From the NCBI GenBank assembly GCA_036566745.1, contig DATCVR010000017.1, positions 1-38,490 on the forward strand: 38,490 nt of DNA. Direction: 5' to 3'. A program made the position numbers and the translations under genes. The stretch comes from DATCVR01 sp036566745. GTDB taxonomy: Bacteria > Actinomycetota > Actinomycetes > Jiangellales > Jiangellaceae. Within the stretch, counting starts at the first letter, position 1. The number at the start of each line of letters is the position of its first letter. Of this stretch, positions 24,109 through 30,578 are shown piece after piece. The notes beneath the pieces are model-generated. The model worked only from the letters and a program-made list of their open reading frames with translations. It was not told where the DNA came from and ran no database searches.

Positions 24109-25110
24109 ATGAGTGCCGAGCCGCCCGCCAGGCGTGACCGGGCGCGCACGTTCGAGCTGCTCTGGGGCACGCAGGAGGCACCGAGCCGGGGGCCCCGGCC
24201 GAGCCTCAGCGTGAAACGGATCGTCGACACCGCGATCGGGCTGGCCGATGCCGAAGGGCTGCCCGCCGTGTCGATGCGGCGGATCGCCGACGAGCTCGGC
24301 GTCACCACCATGTCGCTGTACCGCTACATCCCGAGCAAGGACGACCTGCTCGAACTCATGATGGACGGCGGGTTCCCCAGCCTGCCCGAGCGGGGTGACC
24401 TGCCCGGCGACTGGCGCGAGGCGCTGACCCGGATCGCCTACGAGCTCGGCCGATCACTGCGGCATCGCCCCTGGCTGTTGCAGATCCCCATCACCGGTCC
24501 GCCGATGGGGCCCACGAACGTCACCGTCATGGACCGCGTGCTCGACATCATGCGCGACAGCGGGCTCACGCCCGACGAGGTTCTCGGTGTCCTCCTGCTG
24601 GTCACGAGCTATGTCCGTGGCGACGCGCTGATCGCCACCGGGATGGAGCAGGCCGAGGAGAGCACCGGCGAGCGATGGGAGGACGTCGAGGCCGAGTACG
24701 GACGCACCCTGGCCCAGCTGGCCGCCACCGGGAACTTCCCCGGCATCGCCTTGCTGGCCCAGGCCGAGACGTTCAACGGCCCCCCGCCTGAGACCGACAC
24801 CGGCTTCGGCCCCGACTTCCAGTTCAGCCTCGACATCATCTTCGACGGGGTCGAGGCGCTCCTCGCACGTCGTGCCCGGCAGCGTCGTGACGAATCAACA
24901 CCGCGTGACGAAACTCTGGCGGCCGGGGAGAGGAGCGACGCCCGCGACGCTCATGAGACGACCACCTGTCCCGTGTGCGGCAGCTCGGTCGACCAGCCCG
25001 GCACCGGCCGGCCCCGGGTGTACTGCTCACGGGCCTGCCAGCAGCGCGCCCACCGCGCCCGTCAGGCCGCCACCGACAGCGATCACCGGTCGGACGCTCA
25101 GCCGTCGTGA
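24109..25110 (+). CDS. TetR-family regulator with C-terminal zinc-finger-like tail
   Basis: A 333-residue regulator. The helix-turn-helix is at about residues 38-85 (VDTAIGLADAEGLPAVSMRRIADELGV, TMSLYRYIPSKDDLLELM), followed by the TetR_C-type ligand domain common in regulators of DrrAB exporters. From about residue 280 a charged linker leads to CPVCGSSVDQPGTGRPRVYCSR and ACQQRAHRARQ, giving C-x2-C-x16-C-x3-C with a nearby His, a zinc-ribbon-like motif found on the C-terminus of some actinobacterial regulators. ATG 24109 is supported by GGGAGGG six bases upstream. The last 13 bases overlap the end of the convergent DUF3866 gene. Confidence 0.88.
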   Translation: MSAEPPARRDRARTFELLWGTQEAPSRGPRPSLSVKRIVDTAIGLADAEGLPAVSMRRIADELGVTTMSLYRYIPSKDDLLELMMDGGFPSLPERGDLPGDWREALTRIAYELGRSLRHRPWLLQIPITGPPMGPTNVTVMDRVLDIMRDSGLTPDEVLGVLLLVTSYVRGDALIATGMEQAEESTGERWEDVEAEYGRTLAQLAATGNFPGIALLAQAETFNGPPPETDTGFGPDFQFSLDIIFDGVEALLARRARQRRDESTPRDETLAAGERSDARDAHETTTCPVCGSSVDQPGTGRPRVYCSRACQQRAHRARQAATDSDHRSDAQPS

Positions 25111-26180
25111 CGCAGCAACCCGGCGGCGTGCTTTCCGGCGGCCCCCGCGGCGAGGAAGTACGCGTGGTCCTCGTCCAGCGAGCGGCCCATGGTCGACAGC
25201 GTGGCCGGGGTGGTCCGCAGGGCGGCATCGAGCCCATCGAGCGAGACGCTGGCCAACCGGTGCCGCCCGCCCAGCCGCGCCGCCTGGGTGCGGACCTTGT
25301 CGCCGAACTCGCCCGGCAGCTCCGGCACCGCGATGTCGGCCGAGGCCAGCGCCACCTTGCCGTACGCGGTGAGGCTGTGGTGCGACACGCCGTGGTGGCG
25401 CGGCCGCGGGTCGGCGTCGCTGATCCGCAACGAGCCCACCGGCCGCCCACCCAGGACCATCGCCGCGTTGACCGCCTCGCCGCACGCCACCCCGGAGAAC
25501 CCCCACCGGGTCCCGGTGCCGAGGTTGCCCGGCCCCTGCGTCACGATCGCGACGTCGGCGGTGAGCACCAGCCGGGCCGCGAGCAGTCCGGTGTGCAGGG
25601 TCACCGCCTCGAGGTCGCCGCCGAAGGCCTGTCCCACCGTCACCGCGCCGGCGATCCAGCCCGCCTCGCGCAGGGTGGCGACCGTGCGGCTGAACCAGAC
25701 CGGCAGCGCCCCACCGTCGGTCATGACGTAGGCCACCCGGGCCTGGGGTGCCGAGATCCGCAGCCCGGCGAGGATGGCCGGCAGCGCGGAGTGGAGGTCG
25801 GCGACGATCACCGGCATGCCGTCGAGCTCGTCGGCGTCGCGCAGCGTGTCGTGCCAGCGGGAGTCCTGTTCGTCGACGCCGAGGACGGTGGCCTGCAAGG
25901 GCGTGTACCGGGCCTTGACGAGATGACCCGGACCGGGCGGGGGATCGGCGGGCAGGCGGTCCGGGATGGCCACGACGTGCGCGTACCCCCCCGTGCCCAG
26001 GCCGAGGGAGAGCGCGCTCGTGTTGAGCACCACCCGATCACCGGCTTCGGGATTCCCCACCAGGCCGACGTAGGCGAGTCCGCGAACTTCGCCCTCGCCG
26101 TCGACGTTCACCGACACCTCGACGGCGCCCGGCCACGACCGGGTCACCGACATCACTACTCCACTTCGCCACCGAATCAC
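25098..26180 (-). CDS. DUF3866 family protein
   Basis: A 360-residue protein of a family I recognise as DUF3866, often found beside pafB in actinobacteria. It contains RWRSGVVMSVTRSWPGAVEVSV and VGLVGNPEAGDRVVLN near the N-terminus, LPAILAGLRISAPQARVAYVMTDGGALPVWFSR in the middle and VTQGPGNLGTGTRWGFSGVACG in the C-terminal part. There is no signal peptide or membrane segment. The function is unknown. The GTG at 26180 (reading V-I-R-W) is chosen because longer in-frame starts would run into pafB coding sequence. It is divergent from pafB with 55 bases between. Confidence 0.82.
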   Translation of the reverse strand: MIRWRSGVVMSVTRSWPGAVEVSVNVDGEGEVRGLAYVGLVGNPEAGDRVVLNTSALSLGLGTGGYAHVVAIPDRLPADPPPGPGHLVKARYTPLQATVLGVDEQDSRWHDTLRDADELDGMPVIVADLHSALPAILAGLRISAPQARVAYVMTDGGALPVWFSRTVATLREAGWIAGAVTVGQAFGGDLEAVTLHTGLLAARLVLTADVAIVTQGPGNLGTGTRWGFSGVACGEAVNAAMVLGGRPVGSLRISDADPRPRHHGVSHHSLTAYGKVALASADIAVPELPGEFGDKVRTQAARLGGRHRLASVSLDGLDAALRTTPATLSTMGRSLDEDHAYFLAAGAAGKHAAGLLRHDG

Positions 26181-26235
26181 GCTGCGAGGGTAGCGACCCG
26201 CTAGTGTCGCGCAGGCGAGGAGTTGGGGGTCGAGC

Positions 26236-27210
26236 GTGTCGCAGCAGGCCAAGAGCGAGCGGCTGATGAATCTGGTCATCTGCCTGCTCGTGGCGCGCGG
26301 CTACGTCTCCAAGAGCCGCATCCGGCACGTGGTGGGCGGCTACGGCGAGCAGTCCGACGAGGCCTTCGAGCGGATGTTCGAGCGCGACAAGGAAGAGCTG
26401 CGCGAGGTCGGCATCCCGATCGAGACCGGCTCGAACGACCCGTTCGGCGACGAGGAACCGGGCTATCGGATCCTCCGCCACGAGTTCGAACTGCCCGAGA
26501 TCCGGCTCGAACCCGACGAGGCCGCCGTGGTCGGCCTGGCCGCCCGGGTGTGGCAGCACACCAGTCTCGCCGAGGCGACCAGCACCGCCGTGCTCAAGCT
26601 CCGCGCCGTCGGCATCGAGGCCGACACCGACTCGATGGGCGTGATCGAACCCCGGCTCGGGGGAGAGGAGCCGGCCTTCTGGCCGTTGTGGGAGGCCGTC
26701 CGCGACCGGCGTCCGGTGCGTTTCCCCCACCGCAAGACCTCGCGCGCCGAGCCCATGCTGCGGCATCTCCGGCCGTGGAGCGTGCTGTCGTGGCACGGCC
26801 GGTGGTACGTCGTGGGCCATGACGTCGACCGCGACGCGCCGCGGCTGTTCCGGCTCTCGCGAATCGTCGGCGAGGTCACGCCCGACGGGCCGTCCGGCTC
26901 CTACGACGTGCCCCCGCCGGATGAGGTCCGCGCGGCCGCGGCCTCGCTCGCACCGTCGGAGCCGGCCGCGCTGGTCACGGCGACGGTGCGGGTGCGAGCC
27001 GGTACCGGATACGCACTGCGGCGTAGGGCCGACCGGGTGGTGGCGGACTCCACGCCGGGCTGGGACGTCGTGACCGTGCGGTTCGCCGGGCTGCGCGCCT
27101 TCGCCGAGGAGATCGTCACGCACGGCGCCGATGTCGTGGTGCTCGAACCCCTCGAACTCCGCGAGCTGGTGGTCAGCTGGCTGCGCACGATCGCCGGAGT
27201 GGCGTCGTGA
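26236..27210 (+). CDS. pafB: WYL-domain DNA-damage regulator PafB
   Basis: A 324-residue regulator with an N-terminal winged HTH-like domain (SERLMNLVICLLVARGYVSKSRIRHVVGGY) and a central WYL domain. The WYL domain includes LRPWSVLSWHGRWYVVGHDVDR and the FRLSRIVGEV segment, followed by a C-terminal extension domain. In mycobacteria PafB and PafC act together to activate the LexA-independent DNA-damage promoters. The start is GTG 26236 with AGGAG about 13 bases upstream. The stop overlaps the pafC GTG (GTGA). Unlike mycobacteria, it is separated from pafA by more than 8 kb. Confidence 0.93.
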   Translation: MSQQAKSERLMNLVICLLVARGYVSKSRIRHVVGGYGEQSDEAFERMFERDKEELREVGIPIETGSNDPFGDEEPGYRILRHEFELPEIRLEPDEAAVVGLAARVWQHTSLAEATSTAVLKLRAVGIEADTDSMGVIEPRLGGEEPAFWPLWEAVRDRRPVRFPHRKTSRAEPMLRHLRPWSVLSWHGRWYVVGHDVDRDAPRLFRLSRIVGEVTPDGPSGSYDVPPPDEVRAAAASLAPSEPAALVTATVRVRAGTGYALRRRADRVVADSTPGWDVVTVRFAGLRAFAEEIVTHGADVVVLEPLELRELVVSWLRTIAGVAS

Positions 27211-28232
27211 CGCCCCGCGGCAGGCGAGCCGGCAGTGCTCCGGCCCAGGTGGCCCGGTTGCTCTCGATGCTGCCCTACATCCGCTCCCACCCCAACGTCC
27301 GGGTCGCCGAGGTGGCCGACCTGTTCGGGGTCAGCGAGCGCCAGGTCGTCCGTGACCTCCAGGTGCTGTGGTTCTCCGGGCTGCCGGGCCTGCAGATGGG
27401 CGACTACATCGAGGTCGACATGGAGGCGGTCGAGGGCGACGGCGTCATCAGCGTCTCCAACGCCGACTACCTCGCCCGGCCGCTGCGGCTGCGCACCGAC
27501 GAGGCGGTCGCGTTGCTGGTGGCGTTGCGCACGCTCGCCGCGGTGCCGGGCTCGTTCGAGCGCGACGCCATCGACCGCGCCGTCGCGAAGCTCGAACAGG
27601 CCGCCGGCGAGGTCGCCCAGCGTGCCAGCGCTGTCCAGGTCCGGGTCGACGGCGACGCCGTGGCCGGCATCGCGGCCACCGTGCGCCAGGCTCTCGACGA
27701 CCGTCTGCGCGTCCACCTCACGTATTGGGTCCCGGCGCGCGACGAGGCCACCGAACGCGACGTCGACCCGATGCGCCTCGTGGTCGTCGACGGTCGCCTC
27801 TATCTCGAGGGGTGGTGCCACCGGGCCCAGGCGGTGCGGCTGTTCCGACTCGACCGGGTCCTGGGCATCGACGTCCTCGACGTCCGTGCCGACGTGCCGC
27901 GCCAGGCCCGGCCACGCGACCTCAGCGCCGGGGTGTTCCAGCCCTCGCCCGACGACGAGCTGGTGGCCTTCGAACTGACCCCGCCGGCCCGCTGGGTCGC
28001 CGACTACTATCCGCACGAGAAGGCCGAGGAGCTGCCCGACGGCGGGCTTCTGCTGTGGCTGCGCGTGCGCGACCGGCACTGGGTGCGGCGCCTGGCGCTG
28101 CGGCTGGGCTCCACGGGGAAGGTCGTCGACCCTCCTGAGCTGGCCGTCGAGGTCGCCGACGCCGCCCGCGACGCGCTCGCGGGGTACGGACCGCCAGGGG
28201 ACGAGCTGCGTCCCACCCACCACGACGAGTAG
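27207..28232 (+). CDS. pafC: WYL-domain DNA-damage regulator PafC
   Basis: A 341-residue partner of PafB with the same architecture: an N-terminal HTH (LLSMLPYIRSHPNVRVAEVADLFGVSERQVVRDLQVL), a WYL domain (VDPMRLVVVDGRLYLEGWCHRAQAVRLFRLDRVLGI) and a C-terminal WCX-like domain that ends near the stop. Both genes are translationally coupled. The last codon TAG forms part of a TAGGGT box that probably drives the next gene. The pair should bind promoters with the RecA-NDp motif, four candidates for which occur in this window. Confidence 0.93.
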   Translation: MTPRGRRAGSAPAQVARLLSMLPYIRSHPNVRVAEVADLFGVSERQVVRDLQVLWFSGLPGLQMGDYIEVDMEAVEGDGVISVSNADYLARPLRLRTDEAVALLVALRTLAAVPGSFERDAIDRAVAKLEQAAGEVAQRASAVQVRVDGDAVAGIAATVRQALDDRLRVHLTYWVPARDEATERDVDPMRLVVVDGRLYLEGWCHRAQAVRLFRLDRVLGIDVLDVRADVPRQARPRDLSAGVFQPSPDDELVAFELTPPARWVADYYPHEKAEELPDGGLLLWLRVRDRHWVRRLALRLGSTGKVVDPPELAVEVADAARDALAGYGPPGDELRPTHHDE

Positions 28233-28235
28233 GGT
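28230..28235 (+). promoter_or_regulatory. -10 box for the leaderless small membrane protein gene
   Basis: TAGGGT overlaps the pafC stop codon and lies seven bases before the ATG at 28243. No Shine-Dalgarno sequence is present. No -35 is apparent. Confidence 0.4.
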
Positions 28236-28242
28236 CCGGCCC

Positions 28243-28434
28243 ATGTCGACCTTGGCGGTGTGGCTGTACGTCGTCCTCGGGCTGCTCCTCGTCCTCATGT
28301 TCGCCTTCGTGGTGCTGTCCGGGATGCTGACGGTGCGCAAGGGCAAGAGCCTGGCCGACGAGCTCGGGGGCCTGCAGCGCGACCTCGACAAGGCCGTAGG
28401 ATCGCCGGACGAACGTCGCGACGGGGACGAATGA
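28243..28434 (+). CDS. Small single-pass membrane protein, function unknown
   Basis: A 63-residue protein with one hydrophobic helix at about residues 5-28, followed by a basic turn (VRKGK) and a charged, helix-prone tail (residues 36-63) ending in acidic residues. It lies between pafC and tatA. Small hypothetical membrane proteins occur here in several actinobacteria. I cannot assign a function. It could assist Tat export, but that rests on position only. Confidence 0.6.
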   Translation: MSTLAVWLYVVLGLLLVLMFAFVVLSGMLTVRKGKSLADELGGLQRDLDKAVGSPDERRDGDE

Positions 28435-28483
28435 CCTCACGGCGTACGATCGTGGTGACGGACCCGTCAGGAAGAGGTCGAGC

Positions 28484-28765
28484 ATGTTCAGGAACTTTGG
28501 CGCTCCAGAGATCATCTTGATCCTCGTCGTCTTGGTGCTGCTCTTCGGTGCCAAGAAGCTGCCGGATCTGGCGCGCGGCGTCGGGCGATCGTTGAAGATC
28601 TTCAAGGCCGAGACCAAGGGGCTCCGCGACGACGACACCGCTGCCACCGACGACGCTCCCGCTCAGCCCGCTGCCGCCCAGCCGGTGCAGCGTGCCGTGG
28701 AGTCGCCGCCGGTCGTGGCCGACGCGACTCCCAAGCAGCCCGAGACCGAACGCCGCGACGCCTGA
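28484..28765 (+). CDS. tatA: Sec-independent protein translocase subunit TatA
   Basis: A 93-residue pore subunit of the twin-arginine translocase. It has a short N-terminal transmembrane helix (APEIILILVVLVLLFGAKKLPDLARG with the conserved FGAKKLP hinge), then an amphipathic helix and a long Ala/Pro-rich tail. The ATG follows GGAAGAGG. With TatC it exports folded proteins across the cytoplasmic membrane. tatB is not in this cluster, as is normal in actinobacteria. Confidence 0.95.
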   Translation: MFRNFGAPEIILILVVLVLLFGAKKLPDLARGVGRSLKIFKAETKGLRDDDTAATDDAPAQPAAAQPVQRAVESPPVVADATPKQPETERRDA

Positions 28766-28788
28766 GCGCACCGTAGCGACGAACTGAC

Positions 28789-29655
28789 GTGGCTACCGTG
28801 ATCGGCCGTCGCGGCAAGGGCAGCAGCAAGCCAGATCGCGACCCCGAAGGCCGGATGACGCTCGGCGAGCATCTCCGCGAGCTGCGCAACCGCCTGGTGA
28901 AGGCGCTGGCCGCCGTCGCCCTGCTCGGCATCCTCGGCGTGGTCTTCTACGAGCCGATCCTGCAAGCGTTCATCGACCCCTTCAAGACGGTCGCCGACGA
29001 CCTCGACCTCGAGGCCGAGATTAACTTCGGCGGCATCGCGGACCCCTTCACCATCCCGCTGAAGATCGGCTTCCTGACCGGCGTGATCCTCGCCTCGCCG
29101 ATCTGGATCTACCAGGTCTGGGCCTTCGTCACCCCGGCGCTCTACCGCAACGAGAAGCGCTGGGCGGCCGCGACGGTCCTCATCGCCGCGCCGCTGTTCC
29201 TGTCCGGAGTCGCGCTCTGCTACTGGCTGCTGCCTCGCGGCCTCGGTGTCCTGCTCGGCTTCACGCCCGAGGGCGTGTCGAACATCGTGCTGTTCACCGA
29301 CTACCTGAACTTCGTCATCCGGCTGGTCCTGGTCTTCGGCATCGCTTTCCTGCTTCCGGTGTTCATGCTGCTGCTGAACGCACTGGGAGTGTTGTCCGGT
29401 GCGACCTTGGCGAACGCTCGCCGGTGGATCGTTCTCGGCGTCTTCGTCTTCGCCGCGGTCGCGACCCCCACAGGCGATCCGATCACGATGCTCACCCTCG
29501 CCGTCCCGATGTGGGTGCTCTTCGAGATCTCCACCCTGGTCGCCCGGCTGAACGACCGGCGGCGGGCGCGCGAACTGGGCAGCGAGCTGGCCGACGACGA
29601 GGCCACCCCGGACGACGAGCTCGAGCGGCTGGGCCGCATCGACGACGAGCAGTAG
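28789..29655 (+). CDS. tatC: Sec-independent protein translocase subunit TatC
   Basis: A 288-residue six-helix receptor for twin-arginine signal peptides. Typical motifs are MTLGEHLRELRNRLVKAL at the start, PLKIGFLTGVILASPIWIYQVWAFVTPALYRNEKR, FTDYLNFVIRLVLVFGIAFLLPVFM, and a cytoplasmic acidic tail. The start is GTG 28789. The next gene begins two bases after its TAG. It lies in the conserved pafC-tatA-tatC-helY segment also known in mycobacteria. Confidence 0.95.
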   Translation: MATVIGRRGKGSSKPDRDPEGRMTLGEHLRELRNRLVKALAAVALLGILGVVFYEPILQAFIDPFKTVADDLDLEAEINFGGIADPFTIPLKIGFLTGVILASPIWIYQVWAFVTPALYRNEKRWAAATVLIAAPLFLSGVALCYWLLPRGLGVLLGFTPEGVSNIVLFTDYLNFVIRLVLVFGIAFLLPVFMLLLNALGVLSGATLANARRWIVLGVFVFAAVATPTGDPITMLTLAVPMWVLFEISTLVARLNDRRRARELGSELADDEATPDDELERLGRIDDEQ

Positions 29656-29657
29656 CG

Positions 29658-30569
29658 GTGCGCGACGTCGCGCTCCTGGTCAACCCCACGGCCGGACGAG
29701 GACGCGGTGCCCGGGCCGGCCGGGTCGCGGCCGAGCGACTGACAGCTGCCGGGATCGCCGTGCGGGTCCTCCAGGGCCGCGACGTCCGCGAGGCCGCCGA
29801 CCTGGCGGGTGAAGCCGTGGCCGACAGAGCCGGTGCCCTGGTGGTGGTCGGCGGCGACGGCATGGTCCACCTCGGCGTCCAGGCTGTCGCGGGCACGTCC
29901 ACGCCGCTGGGGGTCGTCCCCGCGGGCACCGGCAACGACCTCGCCCGGGCGCTGGGGTTGCCGCTGCGCGATCCGCTGGGTGCCGCCGGAGTGGTGGTGG
30001 CCGGGGCCCGTCGCAGGATCGACCTGGGCCGATCCGAGGGGCAGTGGTTCGCCGGCGTGGTGGCCGCGGGGTTCGACGCGCGGGTCAACGACCGGGTGAA
30101 CCGGATGCGCTGGCCACGCGGCCCTCGCCGCTACGACCTCGCCACGCTCGCCGAGCTCGGGGTGTTCCGACCGATCTCGTACCGCATGGACCTCGACGGC
30201 GAGACCTCGGAGCTCGAGGCCATGCTCGTCGCGGTCGGCAACATCCCGTCCTACGGCGGCGGCCTGCGGATCACCCCCGACGCCTCGCTGGACGACGGCG
30301 AGTTCGACGTGGTCGTGGTCGCGCCGGTGAGCAAGGCGACGCTGGTGCGGGTCTTCCCACGGGTGCGTCGCGGTACGCACCTGGCGCACCCCGCCGTGAG
30401 CGTGCGCCGGGCCCGCACGGTGCGCCTGGACGCGGCCGGCGTGACCGCCTACGTCGACGGCGAGCGGCTCGGACCGTTGCCGCGCAGCTTCGAGGTGGTG
30501 CCCGCCGCGGTCGAGGTGTTCGCCCCGGACCGAGCGGGTTCGGATGGCCGTGTCCGGGGCAGCCGGTAG
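29658..30569 (+). CDS. Diacylglycerol kinase-family (DAGK) lipid kinase
   Basis: A 303-residue kinase related to DgkB/LtkB. The catalytic domain has LLVNPTAGRG at the start, the GGDGMVHLGVQAV glycine-rich loop (usual form GGDGT, here GGDGM) and LGVVPAGTGNDLARALGLP. The C-terminal domain has AVGNIPSYGGGLRITPDASLDDGEFDV, and the YVDGE motif appears near the end. The substrate is likely a lipid such as diacylglycerol. It starts with GTG two bases after the tatC stop and precedes helY by nine bases. Substitution of the usual Thr by Met in the loop is seen in some actinobacterial members. Confidence 0.88.
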   Translation: MRDVALLVNPTAGRGRGARAGRVAAERLTAAGIAVRVLQGRDVREAADLAGEAVADRAGALVVVGGDGMVHLGVQAVAGTSTPLGVVPAGTGNDLARALGLPLRDPLGAAGVVVAGARRRIDLGRSEGQWFAGVVAAGFDARVNDRVNRMRWPRGPRRYDLATLAELGVFRPISYRMDLDGETSELEAMLVAVGNIPSYGGGLRITPDASLDDGEFDVVVVAPVSKATLVRVFPRVRRGTHLAHPAVSVRRARTVRLDAAGVTAYVDGERLGPLPRSFEVVPAAVEVFAPDRAGSDGRVRGSR

Positions 30570-30572
30570 CGT
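30550..30572 (+). promoter_or_regulatory. Candidate PafBC/RecA-NDp-type promoter of leaderless helY
   Basis: GTGTCCGGG (30550-30558), eight bases, TAGCGT (30567-30572), then six bases to the ATG. This fits the spacing of TTGTCRGTG-N8-TAnnnT. No -35 hexamer and no Shine-Dalgarno sequence are visible. Confidence 0.45.
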
Positions 30573-30578
30573 GGCGCC

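Noticed and set aside
26202..26207. TAGTGT upstream of pafB as an autoregulatory PafBC promoter
   Set aside because: No TGTC element stands at the required distance, and the box lies 28 bases from the start. It may be an ordinary -10, but the support is too weak.
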